A DNA stretch of 64,000 bases, from NCBI RefSeq assembly GCF_019602855.1, contig NZ_CP080767.1:1-64000 (forward strand), given 5' to 3'. The stretch comes from Cupriavidus pinatubonensis (lineage in GTDB: Bacteria > Pseudomonadota > Gammaproteobacteria > Burkholderiales > Burkholderiaceae). How positions within the stretch are numbered: the first letter of the stretch is position 1; every line of letters starts with the position of its first letter. Under the pieces are notes generated by a model that was not told the origin of the DNA, ran no database searches, and saw nothing but the letters and a program-made list of their open reading frames with translations. Of this stretch, positions 22,314 to 31,204 are shown in pieces. A program made the position numbers and the translations under genes.

Positions 22314-23063
22314 ATGACGTCCTTTTATATGTTCATAAATTCATACAACCGGTTCGATAAGCGGCAACGCGTTGGACTGCTTATGGTGTGTGTTGGTGCT
22401 ATCGGGGCACTATATTGCCTTTTCAAGGGGCCGGGTGACCTCAATTTGGTTGGCGATGCGACAAAATGGATATTTGGAACCACGTTATTCGCGGTGCTAC
22501 TGTTTGCTGGGGGAATGGGCGTTATCCATTATAGGTTGGATGGCTATCATCTGAAGATATTGGATCTGATATGGATCTCGGCATCCACTGTTGCCGTTGT
22601 GCTTGCTGCCGTGCAGGCGACGCAATTATCGGCGGGACCATTCCGTGCAGTCATCAAACGTAATATTGAGGTAAGTAAATCCGTTGCGATATTTCGCACC
22701 GCAATTGCATATCAAAAGGGGTGTGTTCAAGCTCCTGAACTCACGCGTCAGCAATGTGAAAGTTTGCGGAGGCTAAATATTGCGCTTTCAGTAGGCGGCT
22801 ATCTATCACCTCAGATAGTCGAGACAATTTGTCCTAAACCAATCAATCTGGATGCACCACCTTCCCACTTTAGTTCAGACTTGATCGAAGGGTGTATTAA
22901 TGCTGGATATGTCGCCGCAGCCCCCAATGATCCAGTTATGATCGATGAGGCGAATGTAACGACATGGCGGAGCTATGCGTCAATGTGGTCCTATTTCTTG
23001 GCTGTGCTGATTGCCCTGAGAGTGGCAAAGAGCATCGGAGAAGTTTGCTGGCGCATAAAGTAG
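22314..23063 (+). CDS. Low-GC four-helix membrane protein, unknown
   Basis: This 249-residue protein (from ATG 22314) is unrecognised. Hydrophobic segments lie at about 17-37 (VGLLMVCVGAIGALYCLF), 50-68, 77-98 and 222-243. A long middle region (about 100-215) between the third and fourth helices has several cysteines and is probably periplasmic. Codon use is AT-rich compared with everything around it, a sign of recent acquisition. It has the space between two direct repeats to itself, suggesting it arrived as a discrete insertion. The frame opens at 22194, but the earlier segment is Arg-rich and unlike the rest. It could be an effector, an immunity protein or a small defence membrane protein; nothing in the sequence decides. 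Confidence 0.6.
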   Translation: MTSFYMFINSYNRFDKRQRVGLLMVCVGAIGALYCLFKGPGDLNLVGDATKWIFGTTLFAVLLFAGGMGVIHYRLDGYHLKILDLIWISASTVAVVLAAVQATQLSAGPFRAVIKRNIEVSKSVAIFRTAIAYQKGCVQAPELTRQQCESLRRLNIALSVGGYLSPQIVETICPKPINLDAPPSHFSSDLIEGCINAGYVAAAPNDPVMIDEANVTTWRSYASMWSYFLAVLIALRVAKSIGEVCWRIK

Positions 23064-23242
23064 GGAGCATCGCAGCCTCTTCATGTGGTATCCAGCGAGG
23101 GTAGACGCACCGCTTAGAGATCGATTTCCTAAGGCAATAGACTCGAGAGGAACATGGTTAAAGCCGATGTCCTGGAAGCCATTCCGTTCCGCGAGCACTA
23201 TGTTGTGCTGGGGACAGCTCCATGCGTGCTGTGACGACTTGA

Positions 23243-23354
23243 GGCAGCAGATCGACCACAATCGACCGCCTGCAGTCGCCTGTATGAAGAGGGACAGACT
23301 CGCGTAATACGAGCCTGAAAGCAAAACGGCGCGAGCCAACTGGTCTCGCGCCGT
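23243..23354. repeat. ~110-bp direct repeat, copy 2
   Basis: This is the second copy of 21987-22100. It starts GGCAGCAGATCGACCA, has lost the reading frame and most of the first hairpin, but keeps the CCTGAAAGCAAAACGGCGCG segment and the complete second hairpin (23326-23354). It now lies immediately downstream of the minus-strand aldo/keto-reductase pseudogene. Confidence 0.85.
23326..23354 (-). terminator. Hairpin terminator read on the minus strand
   Basis: A perfect 10-bp stem ACGGCGCGAG/CTCGCGCCGT with a nine-base loop is followed, on the minus strand only, by TTTTGCTTTC. It is therefore oriented to end transcripts of the aldo/keto reductase at 23437-24331. The identical hairpin at 22072-22100 has no minus-strand gene in front of it. 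Confidence 0.65.
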
Positions 23355-23436
23355 TCTGGTTGTTGCACCGGTGTCGTGCTGCAAGCTGAAGCCTCAGTAT
23401 TCTCTCAAGACCCAGCCGCTGATCGCTGCGACGGAC

Positions 23437-24331
23437 TCACGCAACCGCATGCCCGCGCGTTGTGCCTCCAATCGCATCCAGCTCCGCAAGCACAGCATCC
23501 GTCAAGACAATCTCTCCCGCCCTCAAGTTCTCCCTCAAATGCCCCACCGACGAAGTCCCCGGAATCAACAACACATTCGGCGCCCGATGCAGCAACCAGG
23601 CCAGCGCCACCTGCATCGCCGTCGCCCCGATCCCTTCCGCCACCTTTGACAACCCCGCCGACTGAATCGGCGTGAACCCGCCAAGCGGAAAGAACGGCAC
23701 GTACGCAATCCCCTTCTCCGCCAGTTCATCCACCAGCGCATCATCGCCACGCTGCACCAGGTTGTACTGGTTCTGCACACAGACAACCGGCGCAATCTTC
23801 CGCGCCTGCGCCACCTGCGCCGACGTCACGTTGCTCAGCCCGATGTGGCGAACCAGCCCTGCCTTTGCAGCTCGGCCAGCGCAGTGACCTCCCTTTCGAT
23901 CGAGCCTTCCGTCGGCGCATGGATGTCCCCCCTGAGCCGCAGGTTGACGACATCCAGCACCTCCACACCCAGATTGCGCAGGTTGTCATGGACCGCTTGC
24001 CGGATGGCCTCCGGCTCAAGCGCCGGCAGCCACGAGGCGTCTTCGCCGCGGCGGGCGCCTACCTTGGTGACGATCACCAGGTCATCCAGTCCAGGATGGA
24101 GGGCTTCGCGGATGAGCTGGTTGGTGATGTGCGGGCCGTAGAAATCACTCTGTAGTTGACGCCGGACGCGACGGCTTCGCGCAGCTCGGCGATTGTGGCG
24201 TCGCGATCCTGTGGTGGCCCGAACACGTCAGGCCCGGCGAGTTGCATGGTGCCTTGGCTGATGCGGTTCACAGGGGCGCCCGCAAGTTTGTAGGCAGTGG
24301 CGGGGCGGCGAACTTAGGACGTGGAGGACAT
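23437..24331 (-). pseudogene. Aldo/keto reductase pseudogene (PdxI/YdbC-like)
   Basis: Pieced together, this is a full-length aldo/keto reductase very similar to E. coli YdbC/PdxI (pyridoxal reductase): MQLAGPDVFGPPQDRDATIA, VTKVGARRGEDASWLPALEP, PVVCVQNQYNLVQR, YVPFFPLGGFTP and VLLIPGTSSVGHLREN occur in order. It is broken in three places. After ATG 24331 codon 6 is TAA (24314-24316). Near 24150-24165 a deletion of roughly ten bases removes the segment matching HIDTS and shifts the frame. Near 23850 one base is missing in what should read GGGCCTGGTTCGCC. These lesions explain the three separate open frames here. Non-functional unless the lesions are sequencing errors. Confidence 0.88.
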
Positions 24332-24597
24332 GGCGTCCTCCTTGATTCCGTCTGGCTGAACAGCTTGGCGTGCTCGCGCGAGCGTCAGCGAACGAGGCAG
24401 CTCCTGTCGAAGGTCCCATTCTTTCGGAAGCCAAGGCAGTCGAACTCCGACGGAAGGCGCTCACGCTGGTCTCGCCAATTAGGAAATTTCGAGACAGTTT
24501 TTCGAATTCGCCCCATATCCGCCGCTAGTCACACTTGCAATCATCTTTGCGCCGGGCGCACAGCGCCCAAACCAGCACGACTCCCTCGGGATCCACC

Positions 24598-26913
24598 ATG
24601 GCGCAAGCAATCGATGGCAGCACGAACGCGGTGACAGGACGGCAGGCGTATTTCCTTGAAGTGCCGAGCGCGCGCAGCGCCGCCGGGCTCTCTGTGGTGT
24701 CCTTCACGGCGGTGGAGAAGTTGGGCGAGCCCTACTGCGTCAAGGTGGCATTGACGCATCCCACGGAGCTGGCGCGCGCGGACTACCTGCGCAAGGACGC
24801 CACGTTCGTCATCGACCCGGGTGAGGCTTCGGAGCGCCGGACGTTCGGCGGCTGCATCATGCGGTTCTCCAAGACCCGGACCACCCGGGACTTCTGCGCC
24901 TACGAGATGGAGCTGCGGCCGAAGGTGGCCCTGCTGACGCTGGCAAAGGCCAGCCGCGTCTATCAGCACATGACCGCGCCGCAGATCATCGAAGCCATCC
25001 TGCGGCGGCACGGCCTGGAAGGCCATCAGTTCGCATTCAGGATCCGACGGCAGTATCCCCAGCACAAGTTCCGGCTCCAGTACCAGATGTCGGATTGGGA
25101 CTATATCCGCCTGCTGATGGAACAGGAGGGGCTGTACAGCTACTTCGTGCCCGGCAAGTTCGGGACGCAGTTTGGCGATCTGTTCACGGTGGGCGATGAC
25201 ATCGATCACTACATCTACCAGCCCGAGTTGCGCGTGCCCTATCGGGAGACGGCAGGTCTGGAATCGGGGCTAGAAACTGTGTTCGACCTCCAGACACACG
25301 TGGAGACCGTACCGGCCTCGTTCGTCACGGCAGACTACAACCCGGACCAGTCGTACGAGCGCTTCAGGGCCGAGGCCAACATCGCGCGCCAGGACAAGAC
25401 CACGCACGGACAGGCCTATGTCTACGGCACACACCATCTCGACATGGCAGGTGCCAAATGGGAAGCGCAACTGCGGCACGAGGCCGCGCTGGCCGGGCAA
25501 GTCATCTATGAAGGCCAGAGCAATATCCTGGATCTGCGTCCTGCGCGAATTCTACGGATGGATGTGGATCTGCCCGATGCGCCGAACGGGCAGGTCATTA
25601 CCGAAGTTATCCACAGCGGTGGGCGTGACAAGGCCTACCGCAATACCTACAAGGCCATTCCGTCTGACCGTCGCTATCGGCTGCCGATTGACGAGAACAA
25701 ATGGCCGCGTATCGCCGGCACGCTGAGCGGGCGGGTCACCTCGCCACAGAACTACAAGTACGCCTACCTGACGCAGCAGGGTCACTACGTGGTTCGCCTG
25801 GACCTCGATTTCGACGAGTGGCCGAAGGGCGCCGAGAGTGTCCCGCTGCGGCTGGCTAAGCCTTTCGCAGGGGCGCGACAGACTGGGTTCCACTTTCCGC
25901 TGATTGACGGTACTGAAGTGGCCGTCGCGTTTCGGGATGGCGATCCGAACAAGCCCTATATCGCTCACGCGCTGCATCACAGTCAGCATGAAGACCTGAT
26001 AACGACCAATGATCGCTGGCTGTCGCGCAACGTCATCCGGACGCAGAGCAACAACAAGTTGCGGATGGAGGATTGGGAGGGGCAGGAGAGCATCAAGCTG
26101 TCTACGGAGTATGGGGGGAAGACGCAGCTGAACCTGGGCTATCTGGTTGATCGACAGCGCCAGAAGCGGGGGGCTGGTTTTGAGTTGAGGACGTCCGGGT
26201 ATGGGGCGTTGCGTGGGGGCAAGGGGCTGTTTATCACCGCATACGACCAACGACTTGCATCCGGGCAGCAACTCGATATGCAGGAAACGATCGCAGAACT
26301 CGAGCGCGCGTTGAACCTTGCCAGGTCACTTGCCGCCTCGACCCGCCAGACCAGAGCCGAGCCGGCTGATATCGATGCGCAGCAGCAGGCGATTCGTGAG
26401 CTGAACAAGCTAGGTGCAGCGGGCTCGTTGATCAGTGCTCCGGCGTCGATTGCCCTTGCATCCGAGCGCAACATTCAACTAGCTGCTGGGAGGAACGTCT
26501 CGACCGTGGCTGGCGAGAGCGCTGACATCAGCGCGCTTAAGCGCATCACCATGGCGGCAGGCGATTTGATTTCGCTGTGTGCTCACAGGCTCGGCATCAA
26601 GCTCTTCGCGGCCAAGGGCATGGTCGAAATCCAGGCCCAAAACGACGGGCTGAACCTGTATGCAGACAAGCAACTGCATATTGCAAGTGCCAATGCGGAT
26701 GTGCTGGTCAACGCCAAGCTGAAGGCCGTGCTGGCTGCTGCGGGAGGCAGCGTGACGATGGAGAAAGGCGGAGTGGTGATCAAGTGTCCAGGCGACTTCA
26801 GGATCGAGGCGGCGTCCTTCACGTTCGTTGGTCCGGGTGGTCAGACGCTACCCCTGCCTGCGCTTCCAAAAAGCGACCTGAAGATTGACGGCCGGTACCC
26901 TTCCTCGCACTGA
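24598..26913 (+). CDS. vgrG: T6SS spike protein VgrG (TssI)
   Basis: VgrG trimers form the puncturing tip of the type VI secretion system and carry effectors into target cells. From ATG 24598 the protein has 771 residues. It has the gp27/gp5-like core: the YLRKDATFVIDPG segment, FRLQYQMSDWDYIRLLMEQE, the OB-fold region with RVTSPQNYKYAYLTQQGHY, then EVAVAFRDGDPNKPYIAHAL. After the spike comes a DUF2345-type C-terminal domain (about 490-770) including ALASERNIQLAAGRNVSTVA and a beta-helical tail. It heads a one-directional cassette with an effector, candidate immunity genes and PAAR. Codon use between about 26020 and 26280 is G/T-rich compared with the rest, like the gyrB 3-prime end. Confidence 0.93.
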   Translation: MAQAIDGSTNAVTGRQAYFLEVPSARSAAGLSVVSFTAVEKLGEPYCVKVALTHPTELARADYLRKDATFVIDPGEASERRTFGGCIMRFSKTRTTRDFCAYEMELRPKVALLTLAKASRVYQHMTAPQIIEAILRRHGLEGHQFAFRIRRQYPQHKFRLQYQMSDWDYIRLLMEQEGLYSYFVPGKFGTQFGDLFTVGDDIDHYIYQPELRVPYRETAGLESGLETVFDLQTHVETVPASFVTADYNPDQSYERFRAEANIARQDKTTHGQAYVYGTHHLDMAGAKWEAQLRHEAALAGQVIYEGQSNILDLRPARILRMDVDLPDAPNGQVITEVIHSGGRDKAYRNTYKAIPSDRRYRLPIDENKWPRIAGTLSGRVTSPQNYKYAYLTQQGHYVVRLDLDFDEWPKGAESVPLRLAKPFAGARQTGFHFPLIDGTEVAVAFRDGDPNKPYIAHALHHSQHEDLITTNDRWLSRNVIRTQSNNKLRMEDWEGQESIKLSTEYGGKTQLNLGYLVDRQRQKRGAGFELRTSGYGALRGGKGLFITAYDQRLASGQQLDMQETIAELERALNLARSLAASTRQTRAEPADIDAQQQAIRELNKLGAAGSLISAPASIALASERNIQLAAGRNVSTVAGESADISALKRITMAAGDLISLCAHRLGIKLFAAKGMVEIQAQNDGLNLYADKQLHIASANADVLVNAKLKAVLAAAGGSVTMEKGGVVIKCPGDFRIEAASFTFVGPGGQTLPLPALPKSDLKIDGRYPSSH

Positions 26914-26926
26914 GGCAGTCAAAAGC

Positions 26927-27397
26927 ATGCAAATGTTGGGGAGATTCTTCCTCTGCTTTGTTACCGCATTGAAATGTCAGTATTCATCGGCTCATGAGAA
27001 AAGAGAGTTTAATCCGATCCCCATGGCTAGTGCGATGGTAATGACTAATAACCAGATGCTGGAATTCAAGACTGCCAGCTTTGGGAAGACCAATCATCAC
27101 GTCGTTCCCCTTGAAATAATAACGAATACATCGACGCACATTAAAGTTGGCGACTATAACTTTGATGGTGCTCTTGACTTTTGCATATCGTATGTCGATG
27201 AGGGCAAGAGAACTTACACAATCAATAGAATCTTCATTTTCTCAAAGAGCACTATGACGTTCGAGGAAATCTTTCCGAATTGTGGTGATGAATTCATCAA
27301 TCTTAAGGTTGACGTGGCACGGCGGCGTTTGATTAGCACCTATTTTTTGGGGAATGTCGCGATGCGATGCTCCACAAAGCCTCGCGTGAAATCCTGA
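26927..27397 (+). CDS. Exported protein, candidate immunity (XAC2610-like)
   Basis: This 156-residue protein from ATG 26927, 13 bp after vgrG, has an N-terminal hydrophobic segment (MLGRFFLCFVTALKC) compatible with export or a lipoprotein. The middle holds VGDYNFDGALDFCISYVDEG, the D-x-N-x-D-G calcium-loop-like signature of XAC2610-type inhibitors, periplasmic proteins that protect against lysozyme-like effectors. It is AT-rich compared with vgrG. Its position directly upstream of a peptidoglycan-hydrolase effector and its resemblance to the gene just downstream of that effector suggest immunity. The family call is by motif; I cannot rule out an unrelated lipoprotein. Confidence 0.65.
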   Translation: MQMLGRFFLCFVTALKCQYSSAHEKREFNPIPMASAMVMTNNQMLEFKTASFGKTNHHVVPLEIITNTSTHIKVGDYNFDGALDFCISYVDEGKRTYTINRIFIFSKSTMTFEEIFPNCGDEFINLKVDVARRRLISTYFLGNVAMRCSTKPRVKS

Positions 27398-27457
27398 CTT
27401 TAGGCGGCAATAGCGCGTAATCAAGGACCTCGGTTACAAAAACCCTTTCACTGAACC

Positions 27458-29770
27458 ATGATAATTAGCCCTCCGTTTTTGCCCCAGAGTGGCCTGACAT
27501 CAGACCGTCCAGACAGGGCCGATCCGATGATGGATGCCGTCGATGAGTTCGAACTGGCCCACCATGGCGTATATCCGATCGCTTTTGATCGCCGCTGGCA
27601 TTGCGGTATGCACCTCGCACCAAGCGAGCAGACGGAGCCCGTGCGAGCCATTGCTGACGGTGACGTGGTTGCCTACCGCGTGAGCCAAAAAGCCATCTCG
27701 GACGGTCAACTCGATCGCAACGGCAATCCTGCACTGAATTCGAATAACGGATTCGTGCTCCTCAAGCATAAAACCGACACCGGTGAGGGAAGGACGATTA
27801 CGTTCTACTCGTTGTACATGCATCTGCTGGATATTAATGCTCAGCAGATCATTGCTCCGCAGCCCACTACTCCGCCAGTGACCGGCTCGGCGAGTGCCTT
27901 GCCTGCGTGGCTGCTGCAACCGACCGATGGCGTAAGAGTGGGTGGCAACAAGAAGGTCTATCGCAAGGACATCCTAGGGTACTGGGGGCAATGCCATGGT
28001 CAGCCGCACCTGCACTTTGAAATCTTCATGACCGAAGCGGATTTTAGTGACTACTTCGGGCATACCCAGCTTGGTAACACAACCCCAACGACTCCGCGGA
28101 GTACGGATTTCTGGGGGCACAGTTACTTTGTCATCCCTGCGGGCCACGCCTTTGTTAGCGTCCCGCCCGGCCAGACTGGCTCGCCTTACTTTCCGGCGTT
28201 GAAAGACGGCACGCTGGATGTCCACAGCAAACTGTACGTGGAGGCCTACTTCCATAAAGGGAAGCGCTACACGAACTCTTGGGTCGAGCAGGCCGGAACC
28301 CCCACGCTGCTGACAGCTGAACCAATTCCGGAACCAGAATACGAGTACACACTGTACCAGCGGGCCACGGCACTGTATCCGCAATGCCCTAGCGATGGCT
28401 ACGACCTTATCCGCTTTGGTCGAATCCTGAGCACTCAACAACCAACTTTGCCAGTTGCGGCGCGAAAAAATTGGTTGGCAGTTACGTATGATGCCAGCGG
28501 TGCGCGCGGCTATATCAATGTATCAGAGGACTCGATTCAAAAGCTCTCCGACTCAGATTTCCCATTCTTCATGGGCTGGCGAAGAATCGACGAAGCGAAT
28601 ACACCGTTCAGCCAGGACGGTCTGTGCGACTATGACGAGCTACGCGACATAGTCGAAGGGGTTGAGGCTGCAGAGACCGTCGAGCAGAGAAAAGAGCCGG
28701 CGTATAAACAAGAGGATCGGCTAACCGCGTACGTACAAGGCGATGAGAGGGTTCGAAACAGGCTCAAGCGGTTCGTTTGTCACGCCCCCAGCGAATGGGA
28801 TAAAAACGGGAATGACGCTCGCTACACAAGACTGAACGATCCTGATGGCTTCTTTGGCAAGCGAAAAGACTTCGACCCGCGCGGGTATGAGGAGTTTATC
28901 GATTTCCTCGGGAAGTTCCAGTTTTTGGAGCAGACGCCGCTCGGAGGTGGGAGGAAATACTGGTTCTTCCACCCCCTAGCATTTGTTCGTCATTTCAGGA
29001 AATGTGGATGGCTAAGCGCGCGTGAACTTGCGCAGTGCATTCCAAGGCGGATTCTCGATCAGACAAGAAGTCAGGCGCAACAAACGGTATATCCCACAGG
29101 AAGCGTTGCATGGAACTCTGCACTCAATAGAGCGCAACGCTTGCTCATTCCGCTCAATCAGGCGTTCAGGAAATATCGGATATCAGCCGACGGTATAAGG
29201 CTTTCCTATTTTCTTGGCAATGCTATTCAAGAGACCACGTATCTAACGAAGACGGCAGAAACGGGCGGGCCAACTTTACCTTACGCGCCCTGGTACGGCC
29301 GCGGCATCATTCAACTCACCCACGAGGAAAACTATAAACGATATGGCGATTATCGTGGCTGGTTTGGAACTACTCCTGCTTCTTACAGAGACTCACTGGA
29401 AACTGACCCGGCTCGAGCAGCAGATTCCGCTGGGTTCTATTGGGTATGTTGCGCAAAGCCGAAAGGTAGAGAGCACAATATTCACGTGGAGGCCGATGAC
29501 CATCCGATAATTACGCAAACGACGGTATCCAATGTTTGTTCGGACTACGATTACCGCACTCGAGTGTGCAAAGTATCCACGACAACGATGGGTTTTCGAG
29601 CGTGCCAACAATTCGAGCGGGCAGCGCGTGCGGTGAATACAGGGTCGCCAAATGGGTCCGGAGTTATGTATGGGCTTGTTCCTCGAACAAACGTATTTTT
29701 GTCGTCAATGGCAAAGCTCTCCGACGTACTTATAGACTTTGAGGATGCGTATGCTCAAAAGGAAAGCTAA
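27458..29770 (+). CDS. T6SS effector: M23 peptidase + GH19-like lysozyme
   Basis: This is a predicted bifunctional peptidoglycan hydrolase delivered by the adjacent VgrG/PAAR. The protein has 770 residues. The M23 (LytM-like) metallopeptidase fold is at about 45-195: RRWHCGMHLAP (His48), AIADGDVVAY, FYSLYMHL (His122) and GQPHLHFEIF (His184, His186). A middle region of about 350 residues is unassigned. A GH19/chitinase-like lysozyme domain is at about 555-700: RLSYFLGNAIQETTYL with a candidate catalytic Glu near 590, then WYGRGIIQLTHEENYKRYG. There is no signal peptide, as expected for T6SS cargo. It should cut both cross-links and glycan in the target periplasm. Its stop overlaps the next gene, a candidate immunity gene. 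Confidence 0.88.
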   Translation: MIISPPFLPQSGLTSDRPDRADPMMDAVDEFELAHHGVYPIAFDRRWHCGMHLAPSEQTEPVRAIADGDVVAYRVSQKAISDGQLDRNGNPALNSNNGFVLLKHKTDTGEGRTITFYSLYMHLLDINAQQIIAPQPTTPPVTGSASALPAWLLQPTDGVRVGGNKKVYRKDILGYWGQCHGQPHLHFEIFMTEADFSDYFGHTQLGNTTPTTPRSTDFWGHSYFVIPAGHAFVSVPPGQTGSPYFPALKDGTLDVHSKLYVEAYFHKGKRYTNSWVEQAGTPTLLTAEPIPEPEYEYTLYQRATALYPQCPSDGYDLIRFGRILSTQQPTLPVAARKNWLAVTYDASGARGYINVSEDSIQKLSDSDFPFFMGWRRIDEANTPFSQDGLCDYDELRDIVEGVEAAETVEQRKEPAYKQEDRLTAYVQGDERVRNRLKRFVCHAPSEWDKNGNDARYTRLNDPDGFFGKRKDFDPRGYEEFIDFLGKFQFLEQTPLGGGRKYWFFHPLAFVRHFRKCGWLSARELAQCIPRRILDQTRSQAQQTVYPTGSVAWNSALNRAQRLLIPLNQAFRKYRISADGIRLSYFLGNAIQETTYLTKTAETGGPTLPYAPWYGRGIIQLTHEENYKRYGDYRGWFGTTPASYRDSLETDPARAADSAGFYWVCCAKPKGREHNIHVEADDHPIITQTTVSNVCSDYDYRTRVCKVSTTTMGFRACQQFERAARAVNTGSPNGSGVMYGLVPRTNVFLSSMAKLSDVLIDFEDAYAQKES

Positions 29771-30371
29771 CCGATCTAACTTTGCTATTTGGAATACGTC
29801 CTTGCTTGGCAGAAGAAAAATCGTGGATGTTATCGCTTTTGCAATGGTCTTGGTCGCTCAGGCAGCTTTTATCCCGAATTACGCATGGTCACGATCCGTA
29901 CAACCTCAAATCTCTGTAATCGGAGACCAGGTGAAGATCGTAACTCCGAGTGGAGTAAATCAAACAATTACCGTCGATCACGTTGTTCAGCCGACTGATA
30001 TTAGAATCGAGGATTTGACGTTCGATGGTCAAATGGATCTGAAGATACTGGATACGCGTGGTGCGTCGCAAATATTTTACAAGGTCTATCTCTATTCTAA
30101 TAGAGACAAAGCCTACATCTACAGTAAGGAATTGAGCGAAATCCCGTGCTTGAAAGTCGATGCGAAGAAGAAGCAACTGGTAGGTACTTGCTTCCACGTG
30201 AGTGCTTGCGAGAATTGGGTGGAGCGCTATTCCATAAGCCCCGATGGGAAGCTGTCTTTGCTAGAGCGGACGGGCACATACTGTGAGCCGAATGGCGAGA
30301 CTTATCAATACTCCGACCATTTTAAAGATGGACGGCGTATCTCCTCCAAAGTAAAGAAAATCGCTCGCTGA
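29751..30371 (+). CDS. Exported candidate immunity protein
   Basis: The protein has 206 residues from ATG 29751, which has GAGG six bases upstream; ATG 29745 is also in frame. It overlaps the effector stop by 20 bp, the usual effector-immunity coupling. An N-terminal hydrophobic segment (VDVIAFAMVLVAQAAFIPNY) ends in a likely cleavage region, so it would be periplasmic. The following domain contains IRIEDLTFDGQMDLKILD, a variant of the D-x-N-F-D-G-x-x-D loop of XAC2610-like lysozyme inhibitors, and a C-terminal region with paired cysteines. It probably protects the cell from the peptidoglycan-hydrolase effector. The fold is inferred from motif and position. Confidence 0.72.
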   Translation: MLKRKANRSNFAIWNTSLLGRRKIVDVIAFAMVLVAQAAFIPNYAWSRSVQPQISVIGDQVKIVTPSGVNQTITVDHVVQPTDIRIEDLTFDGQMDLKILDTRGASQIFYKVYLYSNRDKAYIYSKELSEIPCLKVDAKKKQLVGTCFHVSACENWVERYSISPDGKLSLLERTGTYCEPNGETYQYSDHFKDGRRISSKVKKIAR

Positions 30372-30481
30372 TTTGAAGGGCCTGCGATGGGGCTTTCAAA
30401 AAAATGGGCAAATCATTCCGGTACCATCGGCGGCGAGGTTCCACGTGCACCGTATAGGCCGGAACACTTAGTGAAAATGTG

Positions 30482-30913
30482 ATGCGCCGAATTGACTTCA
30501 TTGCGTTTCTTCTTCTTTCTCCACCATTGGCAATTGGCCAACCCAGCTCGGAGATCTACTGTTTCAGATCCTTGTCTACGAGCGGTAAATCGGTCAACTG
30601 CGAGTTGCACACCTATTATGATCAATTTTCAAAATGGTCGGGTGGATTCGTTAAGTACGAAAAATCAGGGAAGCCGATAACCTTGGCTTTGCGAGATCAG
30701 CTTTTCGAGGAGCTAAGTGAGAATGCTCCGCAGCAGATAACCACAACATGGCTTGAGATTCACGAAAATAAGATTAACGGTGAGTACGAAATGATGTCTC
30801 AAGGGGCGATGATATATGCGATGACATATACGAATTATCGTAGTCGCAAGAAATCAGCATTTCTATTTGATCCGCATGTTAGTGCAACAAATGAATCGGG
30901 CTGCAAGTGGTAG
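30482..30913 (+). CDS. Small exported protein in effector cassette
   Basis: This 143-residue protein begins at ATG 30482 (a GTG just upstream at 30479 is also in frame). The N-terminus MRRIDFIAFLLLSPPLAIGQ is a clear signal peptide; the mature part has four cysteines and no domain I recognise. It is AT-rich like its upstream neighbour. Lying between a candidate immunity gene and PAAR, it may be a second immunity protein or an orphan left from effector exchange. No function can be assigned from sequence. Confidence 0.55.
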   Translation: MRRIDFIAFLLLSPPLAIGQPSSEIYCFRSLSTSGKSVNCELHTYYDQFSKWSGGFVKYEKSGKPITLALRDQLFEELSENAPQQITTTWLEIHENKINGEYEMMSQGAMIYAMTYTNYRSRKKSAFLFDPHVSATNESGCKW

Positions 30914-30941
30914 CACCTCGACATAGACTGGAAAAAAAGCA

Positions 30942-31202
30942 ATGCGCTCTCCTGTTCGCATCGGTGACGTCCTAGAGAACGGTGGTGAGGTAACCGGGGG
31001 CTCCCCGACTATGGCCTTTATGGGCCGGCCGCTTGCCCGCCTGAGCGATCCCACCATATGTGCCAAACATGGCCCAACCAAGATAGCCGAGGGAGAGAAA
31101 TGCTATCTGGACCAAGACGGCAAACCTGTCGCGATGCATCTTCATCGCTGCGAATGCGGCTGCCGCCTGATCTCGTCGTTGCACAACGTCCATTTTGAAT
31201 AG
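30942..31202 (+). CDS. PAAR-domain T6SS spike-tip protein
   Basis: PAAR proteins cap the VgrG trimer with a sharp cone and help recruit effectors. The protein has 86 residues, the single-domain length, with FMGRPLARLSDPTICAKHGP, KIAEGEKCYLDQDGKPVAMH and the metal-binding RCECGCRL. ATG 30942 lies 29 bp after the preceding stop, and the next gene starts two bases after its own stop. It completes a vgrG-effector-immunity-PAAR cassette. Confidence 0.88.
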   Translation: MRSPVRIGDVLENGGEVTGGSPTMAFMGRPLARLSDPTICAKHGPTKIAEGEKCYLDQDGKPVAMHLHRCECGCRLISSLHNVHFE

Positions 31203-31204
31203 GC

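Larger units (their letters stand above)
23064..23436. other. Region with decayed copy of the small gene
   Basis: No intact gene is present. Around 23154 a short frame (MVKADVLEAIPFREHYVVLG, then a stop) precedes sequence similar to the 3-prime end of the 21707-22033 gene; no continuous frame joins them. Repeat copy 2 and its hairpin follow. I read this as a degenerate paralogue of the small gene or the far side of an insertion-generated duplication. Confidence 0.5.

Noticed and set aside
23437..24271. Three separate small genes for the reductase fragments
   Set aside because: The fragments are consecutive parts of one aldo/keto reductase in shifted frames.
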